Part shown: one piece after another, positions 21,333 to 30,995 of the stretch | Layout: each line of letters begins with the position of its first letter | How positions within the stretch are numbered: the first letter of the stretch is position 1 | Source of the DNA: Geobacteraceae bacterium | GTDB taxonomy: Bacteria > Desulfobacterota > Desulfuromonadia > Geobacterales > Geobacteraceae | Assembly (NCBI GenBank): GCA_009773645.1 | Contig: WSYB01000006.1 | Coordinates: 62,001 to 126,000 of the forward strand | Direction: 5' to 3' | DNA: 64,000 nt | Translations under genes and position numbers: made by a program | Notes under the pieces: generated by a model | What the model was told of the DNA's origin: nothing | Databases searched by the model: none | The model's input: the letters and a program-made list of their open reading frames with translations, nothing else

Positions 21333-22664
21333 TTATGGATTGATGGGTATATGGGCAATCACGACTGTCCCTTTCTCGAGCGCACCAAGAATCTTGACCC
21401 TCCCCCCAAGCGCATAGGCCCGTTCCCTCATGCCGATGATGCCGAGGGAGTGACTGTTCCCGAACTGCTCCCGGGTGATCCCTCTGCCATTATCCCTGAC
21501 GATCAGGACAAGCCGGTCCTTCCTTTCCTCCATGGTGACATTGACACGGTCTGCTCCCGAGTGACGGATAACGTTGGTCAGAGTTTCCTGGAAGATGCGG
21601 AACACCGCCGTTGCCACGTCCCGTTCGAAATGTTCCTGCTGCAGGAGGATGACCGGATTGCAGACGATTCCCGTCTTCTTCTGGAACTCCTTGGCCTGCC
21701 ACTCGATCGCCTCGGCAAGACCCAGCATGTCGAGCATCACCGGCCGCAGTTCGGCTGCGATCCGTTGCACTGTTATGACTGCGCCTTTGAGCATCTGTTC
21801 CAGGGCAGAGACCTTTGTGGTGAGGATGTGATGGTCACGGTACTCTTCTGCCAGAAGCGATACCCCCATCTGGACGGTCGCCAGCACCTGCCCCAGTTCG
21901 TCGTGAATTTCCCGGGCAATCTTGGTCCGCTCCTCCTCCCGGGCCTGCTGCAGGTGCGCCGTGAGGGCACGCAATTGCTTCCGGGAGGAAAGCAGTTCCT
22001 CTTCGATCTGCCGCCGTGCCGTGACATCCCGCGATAGGGCAAGGATGGTATCGACCGTACCGTCAGGAGCAAACTCGGGCACGAGGCGCGCCTCCATGAT
22101 CGTCTCACCCTGCGAAGAGTGGAAACTGAACTCGAAGGTGAGGCTTTCCCCGGAGGCAAACACCCGGCGGGCCATCTCCTCCCAGGTCGGCACGAGGTGC
22201 GCCGGCATACCCAGCTCAATGTCGGTCTTCCCGATGGAATCCTCGGTTGGGATCCCGGTTTTCTCCCTGAAGGCGGGATTGGCATACCGGTAACGCAACT
22301 CCCGGTCGAAGCGGATTATGACGTCGGGAGAATTCTCGGCCAGGGTGCGGAACTCCCGCTCTTTCCTTCTGGCAGCCTCCTCGGCCTGCTCCCGCTCGGC
22401 GATCTGCTGGATGAGGGGACGGAAGAAAAAGAAGAAGATCGGGAACAGAAGCGTAAGGACGAAGAAGCTGTCGAGAAGAATATGCTTCTTTACGGATATT
22501 CCGGGAAGGCATTTAAAAATTTCAATCGTCGCAATGTTGGCAAAAAAGACGGCAGTTGCCACCACGAGGAGCAGCCAGACCGGTGAACGATAGAGGTGTT
22601 TGAGGAGTTCCTTTTGCAAGGACGGCGCCGATACTCCTGTTGGAAGATCTTCCTGTTTTGACAT
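21333..22664 (-). CDS. PAS-containing NarX/DegS-type sensor histidine kinase
   Basis: 443 residues from ATG 22664 (GAGG nine bases upstream; a GTG start at 22709 is an alternative and would add 15 residues). Two TM helices (about 30-50 and 63-82) enclose a very short periplasmic loop. A PAS domain (about 105-215; NSPDVIIRFD, DGTVDTILALSRDVTARR) is followed by HisKA_3 with H254 in REIHDELGQV, then HATPase_c (NVIRHSGAD, VRDNGRGI, LGIIGMRERA). Cognate regulator directly downstream. The signal is unknown. Confidence 0.93.
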   Translation of the reverse strand: MSKQEDLPTGVSAPSLQKELLKHLYRSPVWLLLVVATAVFFANIATIEIFKCLPGISVKKHILLDSFFVLTLLFPIFFFFFRPLIQQIAEREQAEEAARRKEREFRTLAENSPDVIIRFDRELRYRYANPAFREKTGIPTEDSIGKTDIELGMPAHLVPTWEEMARRVFASGESLTFEFSFHSSQGETIMEARLVPEFAPDGTVDTILALSRDVTARRQIEEELLSSRKQLRALTAHLQQAREEERTKIAREIHDELGQVLATVQMGVSLLAEEYRDHHILTTKVSALEQMLKGAVITVQRIAAELRPVMLDMLGLAEAIEWQAKEFQKKTGIVCNPVILLQQEHFERDVATAVFRIFQETLTNVIRHSGADRVNVTMEERKDRLVLIVRDNGRGITREQFGNSHSLGIIGMRERAYALGGRVKILGALEKGTVVIAHIPINP

Positions 22665-23094
22665 GAGACACAACCTCACCCGACCAGGTCGGCTTACCTT
22701 ATTTTTCACCCGTGCAACTTCATCTCCACAAGCAACGTCACCGGAGAGATCATCCGTTCGCTAAATCTGTAGATTTACGCGGAACCTGAGCAGAAAACGC
22801 ACTATTCATGCCTTTGTGGTGAAAATGTGAGAACTTTGCAATTGGTGAAGCATGGCACCTGATGCCTGAGGAGGGACGAACTAGCAGCGTGGCTATCTCC
22901 CTGTTTTTATGCCCCTTTTAAAGTGAAATTTTATAATCATCTCTGCGAATATTAATACCAGAAAATTCAGCAGGTGCAACTTGATGAATCTAATTTAGTT
23001 ATTAAATCCGACTGGCAATTCTGCTGTTGATAAACGACCCTGATTAGCATAGAATTGCGGCGCAGGACAACGCCACTGATAATTATGGACCATC
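22665..23094. other. 430-bp divergent intergenic region
   Basis: No convincing gene. It holds a 7-bp inverted repeat TAAATCT-GT-AGATTTA at 22762-22777, which could be an operator, and the promoter listed at 23027. Composition is more AT-rich toward 22920-23020. Confidence 0.6.
23027..23055 (+). promoter_or_regulatory. candidate sigma-70 promoter
   Basis: TTGATA (23027-23032), 17-base spacer, TAGAAT (23050-23055), 39 bases before the ATG at 23095. Confidence 0.55.
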
Positions 23095-24216
23095 ATGACC
23101 GATATCCTTCTCATAGCTGACCAGCAGCGCCTGCATGAGATCTTTGCCGCAGCCTCCGCACTGCCCGGAGTAAGGGTCAGGGTCGCAACCGCCTTGAACC
23201 AGGGGTTGCAGGAAATAGCCGCCGAGGCGCCCTCTCTCCTTTTCATTCAGAGCCGCCTTTCAGGACTTTCCGGTGAAATCATCACCAGGCACGTGAAAAG
23301 CGAGCTGAAGGATGGAAGCACTAAGATTATCCTGTTCACCGAGGTGGCGAACGATGGGGGTGCCGGGGAAACACCCGCCGATATAATCCTCGACCTGGCC
23401 GCCCCCGACAAGGAGCTGGTCGATCGGATACAAGAGATTATTGCCGGTCATGGGCAATCTGACAATGAGTCTGCCGTAACCGGAAAAGTTGCTGCTCAGA
23501 AGGAAGCGTCCACCACCCCTCTTGCGGAAAACGTTGTCGATTCCGTATCGATCGGAAGAGAGGAAACCGCTTCTTCAAGTTTCCATGAGGAGCTGGAGTC
23601 TTTAATCGGCAAAAGCGGTGCTGCAAAGGAAAGGTTTTCGTTTGAACCCGGACGGGACCCAAAAGGGATTCAGCGGAAAAAGAGATGGCTCTTCCCGGCC
23701 ATCTCCCTTCTTGCCGTGGTGATTGTTGCCGGAATAACCCTTTTCTCGGGGCGGAGTCATGAGCCGGTAAAGAAGGCGAGCCCTTCACCTCCACCGCCAG
23801 TCAAACCCCTCCCGAATGTGACCAAGGCGCCGATTCAGGCCGCAACTCCCCCATTGCCTCAGTTGCCGCAGTTACCCGGCTTTGTCCCACGGGAAGGAAT
23901 GGACGCGCGGTACGGAGAGACCCATCCGGGGTGGGAAAGATACGTCTCCGCCGCCGCCGAATTCAAAGTTTACCGTGAAAAATCGGCCATCAAGGCCCTT
24001 CAGGTATTAGACCGGAGCGGTGACGGGATAAAGCCGCAGTTTTTCACCAAGGTCGTGCAGGAAATGGCCGACGTCAGGGATTATACGCTGGAAGCAAAGG
24101 AGCACAAGGGGGACTACCTCATTAAAAAGGGGAGACTGACTGCCAAATCCAGAGTGATTCTCTACAAAAAGAAGTCAGACACGGTATTGCAGGCATTTGT
24201 GATTTATTTTGAGTAA
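23095..24216 (+). CDS. single-TM protein with receiver-like N-terminus and proline-rich linker
   Basis: 373 residues. Residues 1-125 look like a degenerate response-regulator receiver fold (ILLIADQQRLHEIF, SLLFIQSRLSGLSGE, KIILFTE), but the expected phospho-Asp is replaced (FIQ), so phosphorylation is unlikely. A TM helix lies at about 203-222 (WLFPAISLLAVVIVAGITLF), then a Pro-rich stretch (about 230-265) and a C-terminal domain starting at PGWERY, about 85 residues. The topology suggests a cytoplasmic N-terminus and periplasmic C-terminus. No named family recognised. Followed by the LysM gene with a 48-bp gap, probably one operon. Confidence 0.7.
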   Translation: MTDILLIADQQRLHEIFAAASALPGVRVRVATALNQGLQEIAAEAPSLLFIQSRLSGLSGEIITRHVKSELKDGSTKIILFTEVANDGGAGETPADIILDLAAPDKELVDRIQEIIAGHGQSDNESAVTGKVAAQKEASTTPLAENVVDSVSIGREETASSSFHEELESLIGKSGAAKERFSFEPGRDPKGIQRKKRWLFPAISLLAVVIVAGITLFSGRSHEPVKKASPSPPPPVKPLPNVTKAPIQAATPPLPQLPQLPGFVPREGMDARYGETHPGWERYVSAAAEFKVYREKSAIKALQVLDRSGDGIKPQFFTKVVQEMADVRDYTLEAKEHKGDYLIKKGRLTAKSRVILYKKKSDTVLQAFVIYFE

Positions 24217-24264
24217 ATTATCCATTACCATACAGCTCGACAACCACTCCATAGAGAGAATCCC

Positions 24265-25329
24265 ATGCCAGCTCACATGAAAGCCAAGGCCGCCCGCTCG
24301 GCGCTCATCACACTCGTTCTGATCCTGGTCTCCTTTGCAGAGGGGAGTGGGGCAAGCTCCCCCTTTGAAATAGACATCAGGGAGCTGGACAAGGATAAGC
24401 CCGCTCCCCGCGCCGTGAAAAGGAAACCCCTCCCGCCGGTGCGCAAGCCGGCAGGCAGAAGCAGCGTGCCGGCAAATCCGGTAGCCGCGGAAAGGACGGC
24501 AGACGGGCATGTGAGATACACGGTCAAACAGGGGGACCATATATTCAGAATATTGATGAAAGAGTTCGGCATGTCCAACAGTGAAGCCGAACGCCTTATT
24601 CCGGATATCCTGCGGACAAACAGCATCGCCGATATAAGAAAACTCACGGTGGGCCGGACCTTGCTGATACCCACCGCGAAAAGAAGACACGCCCCTCGGC
24701 CTGCCGCAACACCACCTTCCCCTGAACCCTCCCCTGCTGAAGCCGGAACGGAACCCCCGGCGCCACCTTCCACTCCCGCGCCCGTTGCACAGACAGAGAC
24801 ACCGGAAGCCCCGCCGGCCTCCGCTGCAGCACCTTCAATCGTCCAAATCCATTCCATGACCGCATCGGACCCGGTTGAAATTGTCGATTCACTGCTGAGC
24901 GCGCTCTCCATGGATGTGCATAAAAACCGGATCGTAGAGGCTGTTGCCGGCAAGAACGGCGGCAACGCCTTCAGCGTCAAGGTCGACCGCTATTTTGAGG
25001 AGAAGGGAAAGCGCTTCATTGTAAACGGCACCGAAAAGGATCCGTTCAATTACACGCTCTTAAGGCTCCTGGAAGTTGAGGGTTACCAGGTGATCCAGTT
25101 GAACGGTGGAGACAACTTCCGGAAAATAGCGACCAGGCTGCTGACCCGGTTGAACCGGCCGTTCAGTTATGTAACGCACAAGCTGTCGCCGGACAACGGC
25201 GGCCGCGAAGTGCCCGGTTTCCTGGTGGCGGATATAGGAAAACCCGGCACTCAGATATTGATAACGGATATTCCCATGGACAAGGTTTCCGGAGAACTGA
25301 CGGAGAAGGATAAACCCGGCGGGAAATAG
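24265..25329 (+). CDS. exported LysM-domain protein
   Basis: 354 residues. N-terminal signal sequence (about 9-29), Lys/Pro-rich linker, LysM domain (about 89-135; YTVKQGDHIFRILMKEFG ... LTVGRTLLIP), a Pro/Ala/Glu-rich linker (about 140-190) and a C-terminal domain (about 205-350) that twice shows an LRLLEVEGYQV / TRLLTRL pattern. LysM binds peptidoglycan glycan strands, so this is likely a cell-wall-anchored envelope protein. In an operon with the TM protein upstream; convergent with the next LysM gene. Confidence 0.82.
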   Translation: MPAHMKAKAARSALITLVLILVSFAEGSGASSPFEIDIRELDKDKPAPRAVKRKPLPPVRKPAGRSSVPANPVAAERTADGHVRYTVKQGDHIFRILMKEFGMSNSEAERLIPDILRTNSIADIRKLTVGRTLLIPTAKRRHAPRPAATPPSPEPSPAEAGTEPPAPPSTPAPVAQTETPEAPPASAAAPSIVQIHSMTASDPVEIVDSLLSALSMDVHKNRIVEAVAGKNGGNAFSVKVDRYFEEKGKRFIVNGTEKDPFNYTLLRLLEVEGYQVIQLNGGDNFRKIATRLLTRLNRPFSYVTHKLSPDNGGREVPGFLVADIGKPGTQILITDIPMDKVSGELTEKDKPGGK

Positions 25330-25372
25330 CGGAGCCTACACATTACTGGTTTTAACGTTACTTCTTAAGGAT

Positions 25373-25960
25373 TTACTCCCCGGAGAGCTTCAGGTAGCAG
25401 TCCGCCCTGAATAGGGTTGCATCGGGGGCGAGGGGAGAATCAGGATAAGTGGCGAGAAACCTGTCAAAGCCCTCCAGCGCCTTTTGATAGGCCCCCGTCC
25501 GGTAGGATTTCACGGCGTTTTCATAGAGATGGCTCGCCGCCGTTGCGGAACGCTTTGCAGCCGGGGCCGCTGTTTTTTTCACATGCGCCCGAACCTGCGG
25601 CTTTCCCGCCCGGCGTTTTCTCTTCCCCGGAGCAGCCGTCTCATCTGACGTCGCCCTACTAACGGGGACACGCAGGGTGTTGCCGGTGTGAATGAGATCG
25701 GGATTCTTTATCCGGTTAAAAAGAAGTATCTGCGGGAAGAAGGATCGCCGGCCGCTGTATTTTCCAGAGATCGATTTGAGGGTATCCCCCTGCCTGATGG
25801 TGATATCTTTAACCAATATCCCCTCAGCCGGGTCGGCAGGGGGCTTTCCACTTTCCGCCGGTTCGGGGGCATAGAGGTAGTATTCCCCTGCCGTTATCTG
25901 CGGAGGGAAGGAGCAGGCAACGGCAAGGCACCCTGCAATAATGCTTGCGTGTCTCTTCAC
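25373..25960 (-). CDS. LysM and TPR-like exported protein
   Basis: 195 residues starting at GTG 25960, directly behind the TAA of the upstream gene (TAAGTG), so translationally coupled. Signal peptide (to about residue 24), LysM (about 49-100; ITIRQGDTLKSISGKYSGR ... GNTLRVPVS), basic linker, and a C-terminal TPR-like unit (YRTGAYQKALEGFDRFLATYPDSPLAPDA) similar to YbgF/CpoB repeats. The partner gene upstream carries the same kind of TPR motif. Confidence 0.8.
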   Translation of the reverse strand: MKRHASIIAGCLAVACSFPPQITAGEYYLYAPEPAESGKPPADPAEGILVKDITIRQGDTLKSISGKYSGRRSFFPQILLFNRIKNPDLIHTGNTLRVPVSRATSDETAAPGKRKRRAGKPQVRAHVKKTAAPAAKRSATAASHLYENAVKSYRTGAYQKALEGFDRFLATYPDSPLAPDATLFRADCYLKLSGE

Positions 25961-28678
25961 TTAGTACCTGTTCCCCAGTTGGTCCTGGTATTTCAGGACA
26001 TTCTTCAGCTGGATGTTCGTCCCGACGGCGGCGCCCGATTTCACCCTGAACGTCACCTTGATACTCCTCTTTTCACCAGGGCCCAGCTCTTCGAATTTCC
26101 AGATGTACTCACCGTTTTTCCCCCCGGCATAGGCCGGATCGGAGGCGACCAGCTCCAGCGGATAAGGGAGAATGCTCTCCACCTCGACCACCTTCGCCAT
26201 ATTCGAGCCGCGATTGAAACAGTTGAGGTCGAGGCTGGAAACTTCGCCGGGCCTGAGCCTCCCCCCCTTGCCGGTCATCACCAGTTCCACCACGGGACGT
26301 GAATAGAGGAGCCGGATATTCACGACACCGTTCTTTGCCCTGTCCAGTTCGGATGCAAACGCGAGCGCAAGCTGAGCATCCGTCCCGTCTTTTTCGGCAG
26401 GCAAGGTTGTCACTTCCATCACAACATACGATTCTTCCCGCGGGGCAAGCGGGCCCACATGATTTATCATCGGCTCATTGGCCTGTCTTACGCCGTCCCG
26501 GTTCAGGTCCTGATAGAACGTATAGGTCAGATTACCCGGAACGGACGGTTTTATGGTGAAATCTTCCCTGACATTGCCGGTATTGGTTACGATGAGCGGA
26601 ATGGCCACGGTCTGGCCGGGAATCACCACCAGCCGCTCCGCGCTGGCCCTTACCGCTACACCGCTGACGGCCTGGACAAGGGTGGCTGTGGAAATGAACG
26701 AGTCCCTGGTCCTGAGATCGTTGTTGATGACCTCACCCCGTACGAAGAGCTCCTGCTGCGCCAGCGCCTCTTCTTTCAGCTGGAAGGTGACGTTGAACTC
26801 CCTGCTTTCGCCGGAACTGATCTGGAGGCCGTCGAGCACCAGGGCTGCCTTCATCTCCAGCTTGAATCCGGCCGGGATATAATCAACCGGCTCGTACTGG
26901 GGAGGATAGTTCAGCCTGAAGGTGACGCCGCGGGCCGCAGCAGCGCCGACATTGAGGAGTGCGATCCGGTACGTGACCTTCCCTCCCGGCAGCAGTTGGG
27001 TCCTGTCCGCCTTTAAAACCGCCCTGAGGAGCGGTGCGGAAGCGATCAGGCGAACCTCGCGGGACTGGGAAACATCCCGGGCAAACTGGGAGGCAAGCTT
27101 GACCGGATAGACGATCCGCGCCCCGTCGATGTAGCCGGGGGGGACGGTAACGGCGAGAGTCCCCTGAAATTTCTCACCGGGAGCGAGAGAAGGTGTCATA
27201 TTGATGGGGAGATCCGGACGCCCCGCGGCGGCGAACTGGACGCTGAATTCGGCGGGAAAGCCGGACTCCAGATAGAAACTGTCCGCGCCGTTCCCGCGGT
27301 TCACTACCTCAAAGGGGACCGGAAATCTTTTCCCGACTTCATACGCCTGCCCCGAGGGGAGAACGGTAAAATCCACATCGGCAAACTGTCCGACTTCCAG
27401 GTTGAGAACCTGGGCGTTCTCCCCGGGAGCAGTCGCTCCTGCCACAGGGACAGTGCCCTCTCCTGCGGCGGGATAGACGATACCCATCTCCTTCAGCTTT
27501 ACTGAGGCGGATGCAGCGGCGCTGGTGCCGGGGAACCGGTCGATTACCGCCTTATATTCTTCTATAGCCTTCTCTTTCAAGGCAGTGGAGCGGGACGACG
27601 TACGCCGCCCCTCCTTTTTCTTTGCTGTCTGCGCTTTTTTGCCGGAAACATCTGCAACCGGCTGGGCGACCTTTTCAGCAGCGGCCCTTTCCGCGGCAAG
27701 CCGCTCCGCCTCGGCCTTCTGAGCGGCCAGTCTCTCAGCCTCGGCTTTTTGCTTTGCCGCCTTTGCCTCGGCCAGCCGTGCCTTTTCAGCAGCACTCTTT
27801 TCTGCCGCAATCCGCTCCGCCTCGGCCTTTTTCGCCGCCCGCTCCGCTTCGGCCTTTTCCCTGGCTAATCGTTCTGCTTCGGCCTTTTCCCTGGCCGCCT
27901 TTTCCGCAGCAAGCCTTGCATTCTCCGCAACAGCCTGTGCAATGGCAATCCGTTCCGCTTCGGCTTTTTCCTTGACTAATCTTTCCGCTTCGGCCCTTTC
28001 CCTGGCAGCCTTTTCCTCGGCCAGCCGTGCCTTCTCAGCGGCAGCCTTCTCCGCAGCAAGCCGTTCCGCCTCGGCCTTTTTTGCAGCCAGTTCAGCTTCG
28101 GCTTTTTCCTTGGCAGCCTTTTCCGCAGCCAGCCTTGCATTTTCCGCAGCGATCCGCTCCGCATCCGCCTTCTTCGCAGCCAGTTCGGCTTCAGCCTTTT
28201 CCCTGGCCGCTTTTTCCTCTGCCACTCGTGCCTTCTCGGCTGCGGCCTTTTCTGCTGCGATCCGCTCCTGTTCGGCATTTTCTGCCGTCACCGGCAGCTT
28301 TTCCCCTTTTTCATAAGCGGTTGCCAGTTTCACCAGTTCGTCCTCGACCGTCCCTTTCAGGGGGCTGTCGGGATATTCCTTTAAGAACTGCGCCATGTAC
28401 CTGGCGGCTTCCTGCTGGTTGCCCGCCTTGAAGTAGGCCCGCGCCAGCCAGAAGATCGCCATATCCCGCAACGGCGTGTCGGGATACTTATGCAGCACCT
28501 GCGACATTTTGTCGATGGCTGCCCGGTAATCCTTTTTCTGGTAGGCGTTAAATCCCGAAATGAATATCTGAGAGTCCTGGGAGTCGAGAGGGTAGGCGGG
28601 GTTGGACAGAAGAGTTACAATAATAAGCCCCAGAAGGCACCTGCTCATTGCAGCGCGGAAAAATTTAATAAAATCCAC
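25961..28678 (-). CDS. large envelope protein: TPR, long Ala/Glu/Lys coiled coil, CARDB/DUF11-like beta domains
   Basis: 905 residues. Signal peptide (to about residue 30), two TPR/YbgF-like units (about 38-125; YQKKDYRAAIDKMSQVLHKYPDTPL), then a roughly 220-residue TolA-like coiled coil made of imperfect repeats (EKAEAERLAAEKAA and variants), another TPR-like helix (ALKEKAIEEYKAVIDRFPGT), and from about residue 430 to the end a series of beta-sandwich domains with the NxGN.. pattern (EVVNRGNGADSF, ALLNVGAAAARGV, VTNTGNVREDFT, CFNRGSNMAKVV) typical of CARDB/NPCBM-like or DUF11 modules. Probably spans the periplasm and displays adhesion-type domains. The DNA at 27650-28280 is internally repetitive because of the coiled coil. 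Confidence 0.8.
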   Translation of the reverse strand: MDFIKFFRAAMSRCLLGLIIVTLLSNPAYPLDSQDSQIFISGFNAYQKKDYRAAIDKMSQVLHKYPDTPLRDMAIFWLARAYFKAGNQQEAARYMAQFLKEYPDSPLKGTVEDELVKLATAYEKGEKLPVTAENAEQERIAAEKAAAEKARVAEEKAAREKAEAELAAKKADAERIAAENARLAAEKAAKEKAEAELAAKKAEAERLAAEKAAAEKARLAEEKAARERAEAERLVKEKAEAERIAIAQAVAENARLAAEKAAREKAEAERLAREKAEAERAAKKAEAERIAAEKSAAEKARLAEAKAAKQKAEAERLAAQKAEAERLAAERAAAEKVAQPVADVSGKKAQTAKKKEGRRTSSRSTALKEKAIEEYKAVIDRFPGTSAAASASVKLKEMGIVYPAAGEGTVPVAGATAPGENAQVLNLEVGQFADVDFTVLPSGQAYEVGKRFPVPFEVVNRGNGADSFYLESGFPAEFSVQFAAAGRPDLPINMTPSLAPGEKFQGTLAVTVPPGYIDGARIVYPVKLASQFARDVSQSREVRLIASAPLLRAVLKADRTQLLPGGKVTYRIALLNVGAAAARGVTFRLNYPPQYEPVDYIPAGFKLEMKAALVLDGLQISSGESREFNVTFQLKEEALAQQELFVRGEVINNDLRTRDSFISTATLVQAVSGVAVRASAERLVVIPGQTVAIPLIVTNTGNVREDFTIKPSVPGNLTYTFYQDLNRDGVRQANEPMINHVGPLAPREESYVVMEVTTLPAEKDGTDAQLALAFASELDRAKNGVVNIRLLYSRPVVELVMTGKGGRLRPGEVSSLDLNCFNRGSNMAKVVEVESILPYPLELVASDPAYAGGKNGEYIWKFEELGPGEKRSIKVTFRVKSGAAVGTNIQLKNVLKYQDQLGNRY

Positions 28679-28843
28679 GGGATCAACCTTTCAAAGCTTG
28701 CGACATGAGTATACAAAATGTTTTCGCAAAATATCATCATAGTTAAGGCTTGTCAACGATGAATGGCTGTTGCAGGCGCCGTAATTCCTCAGAAGGCTGC
28801 TTTTGGGAATCCCTCGTCGGCACTGCTATCCGGTAAAATTGCT

Positions 28844-28873
28844 TTGATACGTCCTTTCGTATCCTGCTATACT
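28844..28873 (+). promoter_or_regulatory. promoter of uvrC
   Basis: TTGATA (28844-28849), 18-base spacer, TATACT (28868-28873). The start codon is only 8 bases after the -10 box, so the mRNA would begin at or within about two bases of the ATG. Confidence 0.6.
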
Positions 28874-28881
28874 GTAAAACC

Positions 28882-30729
28882 ATGATCAGCATCGAAAAGA
28901 CCGACAATTTCCCCTCCGCCCCCGGAGTTTACATCATGAAGGGGGAGGGCGGGACCGTTCTCTACGTGGGCAAGGCGAGGGACCTGAAAAAACGGGTCCG
29001 CTCCTACTTCAGCAAATCCCGCGACTCCCGCTACCATATCCGCTTTCTCATGGACCGTGTGGCCGATCTGGAGTTCATCGTCACGGACACCGAGAAGGAG
29101 GCGTTGATCCTTGAAAACACCCTGATAAAAAAATACCGGCCGCGGTACAACTTTTCCCTGCGCGACGACAAGACCTATTTTTCCCTCCGCATGGACACGG
29201 CCGAGGAATTCCCACGGCTCACCATTGTCCGTAAGGTGCCGCGGGACGGCGCCCGCTACTTCGGCCCCTATTCCTCCGCCTCATCCGCCCGTGAGGTCCT
29301 GAAGCAGCTCCACAAGCTGTTCCCCCTGCGCCGCTATCCGCTGGAGGCCTGCCGGCAGCGGAAACGACCCTGCCTCTTTTACCAGATCAAGCAGTGCTCC
29401 GCCCCCTGTCACGGGCTCATCTCCGGGGAAGAGTACGCCGCCCTGGCGGAGGGGGCGGCCCTGTTCCTGGAAGGGAAAAACCGGGACCTGCTGAAGATCC
29501 TCAAAGGGAGGATGACGCAGGCGGCGGCAACGGAGCATTACGAGGAGGCGGCCCGGTTCCGCGACCTGATCGGCGCCATCGAGGTGACAGTGGAACGCCA
29601 GAAGATGGTCACCCATGGAGGGGATTCCGACGTGCTCGGCTTTTACCACGAAGGGAGCCGCCTGGAGATCGCCATTCTCTTTATCAGGGGGGGAAATCTC
29701 ATCGGCAGCAGGAGCTACTCCGTTAACTGGGAGATGGATGACGCCGAAGGGGTGGCCTCTTTCATGAACGAATACTACAACCAGGACGTCTTCATCCCGG
29801 AAGAGGTGCTGGTCCCCGTCCCCCCGGCCGAACCGGAAGCCTTCGTGGAACTCCTCTCGGAAAAGCGCGGCAGGCGGGTCGCCGTCACCCATCCCCGCCG
29901 CGGCGCCAAGGCCGACCTGGTCAGTCTGGCCGTCAAGAACGCAATGACAACCGCCATGGAGAAGCAGAAGGCCGCGGCCGGGGCGGAAGGGGTTCTGCTG
30001 GAGCTGAAGGAGCGGCTCCATCTGTGCAAAATCCCCCGCCGCATCGAGTGCTACGACATCTCCAACATCCAGGGGCAGCTCGCCGTGGGGAGCGGGATAG
30101 CCTTTGCGGACGGCAAGGCCGACAAGGCCCGCTACCGCCACTACCGGATCAGGACCATCGACCAGGCCGACGACTTCGGGATGATGCACGAGGTGCTGTC
30201 GCGCCGTTTCCGGGAAGGTGCGGCCAGTGGCGATCTCCCCGACCTGATCATCGTGGACGGAGGCCAGGGTCAGCTGAACATCTTGACGCGCGTATTGCGA
30301 GAGCTGCAGGTTGAGGGTGTCGAGGCCGCAGCCCTGGCAAAGAGCCGGGTGGAAAAGGGGATGGCCTCCGATGCGATCGTGAGAAGCGACGAGCGGGTCT
30401 TCCTGCCGGGTCGCAAGAACCCGGTGGCGCTTCGGCAGAACTCTGCGCCGCTCCTTCTCTTGGCCCGGATCCGCGACGAGGCCCACCGGTTCGCCATCAC
30501 CTATCACAAGAAGCTGCGGGGGAAGGCCGCCCTGACGTCACGCCTGGAAGAGGTGGCGGGGGTCGGTGCCGCGAGGAAAAAGGCGCTCCTGCGCCACTTC
30601 GGAAGCCTGCAGCGGCTGCATGAGGCGTCACTGGAGGAGATTTCAGCGGTGAAGGGGATGACGAGAAAGGTGGCGGAAGGGGTGTGGGGGTATCTGCACG
30701 GAGAAAATGGAGGGGGCGCATCTCCGTAG
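28882..30729 (+). CDS. uvrC: excinuclease ABC subunit C
   Basis: 615 residues, full length. GIY-YIG nuclease at the N-terminus ([24 protein letters not shown]), UVR domain (about 195-235), the RNase H-like 5' incision domain with conserved Asp residues ([23 protein letters not shown]) and C-terminal tandem HhH ([20 protein letters not shown] ... [10 protein letters not shown]). Makes both incisions in nucleotide excision repair. No Shine-Dalgarno is visible before ATG 28882 and the promoter abuts it. Confidence 0.99.
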   Translation: MISIEKTDNFPSAPGVYIMKGEGGTVLYVGKARDLKKRVRSYFSKSRDSRYHIRFLMDRVADLEFIVTDTEKEALILENTLIKKYRPRYNFSLRDDKTYFSLRMDTAEEFPRLTIVRKVPRDGARYFGPYSSASSAREVLKQLHKLFPLRRYPLEACRQRKRPCLFYQIKQCSAPCHGLISGEEYAALAEGAALFLEGKNRDLLKILKGRMTQAAATEHYEEAARFRDLIGAIEVTVERQKMVTHGGDSDVLGFYHEGSRLEIAILFIRGGNLIGSRSYSVNWEMDDAEGVASFMNEYYNQDVFIPEEVLVPVPPAEPEAFVELLSEKRGRRVAVTHPRRGAKADLVSLAVKNAMTTAMEKQKAAAGAEGVLLELKERLHLCKIPRRIECYDISNIQGQLAVGSGIAFADGKADKARYRHYRIRTIDQADDFGMMHEVLSRRFREGAASGDLPDLIIVDGGQGQLNILTRVLRELQVEGVEAAALAKSRVEKGMASDAIVRSDERVFLPGRKNPVALRQNSAPLLLLARIRDEAHRFAITYHKKLRGKAALTSRLEEVAGVGAARKKALLRHFGSLQRLHEASLEEISAVKGMTRKVAEGVWGYLHGENGGGASP

Positions 30730-30772
30730 GGCGCGCCGCCGCTCCGCCGCTCACCGGGCGGACATTCTATGA

Positions 30773-30802
30773 TTGACATCTCCCCATTCTTGTGGTTTAA
30801 GT
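30773..30802 (+). promoter_or_regulatory. sigma-70 promoter upstream of the GEMM riboswitch
   Basis: TTGACA (30773-30778), 17-18 base spacer, TTTAAG/TTAAGT (30796-30802). Transcription would start near 30809, about 18 bases before the aptamer. Confidence 0.65.
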
Positions 30803-30826
30803 TAGGCGTACATTTAATACCCAGGT

Positions 30827-30903
30827 GGTAACCGATAATACTCAACCATCCGCGAGGATGGGGCGGAAAGCCTATAGGGTCTCACCGAGACAGCCGGGTT
30901 GCC
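30827..30903 (+). ncRNA. GEMM-I cyclic dinucleotide riboswitch, probable cyclic AMP-GMP type (GEMM-Ib)
   Basis: The closing stem P1 is perfect (GGTAACC 30827-30833 with GGTTGCC 30897-30903). P2 is CCATCC/GGATGG closed by the GNRA tetraloop GCGA (30852-30855), followed by the conserved GGGGCGGAAAGCC; P3 is GTCTC/GAGAC (30879-30883, 30887-30891), followed by the conserved CAGCCGGGTTGCC. Aligned by hand to the V. cholerae Vc2 aptamer, the base equal to G20, which contacts one ligand guanine, is A (30840). Published work on Geobacter shows that A at this site marks riboswitches for 3',3'-cGAMP instead of c-di-GMP. Controls the DUF4382 lipoprotein gene at 30996. Confidence 0.9.
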
Positions 30904-30963
30904 GAAATATCATCGATATTTCAGCCCCGGCTTTTCTGTATCTGACAACAGAGAAGCGGGGAC
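30904..30963 (+). promoter_or_regulatory. expression platform of the riboswitch: two hairpins
   Basis: Directly after P1 come a short hairpin AAATATC-atc-GATATTT (about 30905-30921) and a long one (CCCCGGCTTTTCTGT with ACAGAGAAGCGGGG, about 30925-30962). No U-run follows the second, and GAGGAGGT (30981-30988) lies 18 bases beyond it. The switch may therefore act through anti-termination involving the second hairpin or through access to the ribosome site; not decidable by eye. Confidence 0.5.
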
Positions 30964-30995
30964 TGAAGGGAAATCTCGATGAGGAGGTATCATTC

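Noticed and set aside
27650..28280. Possible CRISPR or tandem DNA repeat
   Set aside because: The repeats are in frame and encode an Ala/Glu/Lys coiled coil; no spacers and no cas genes.
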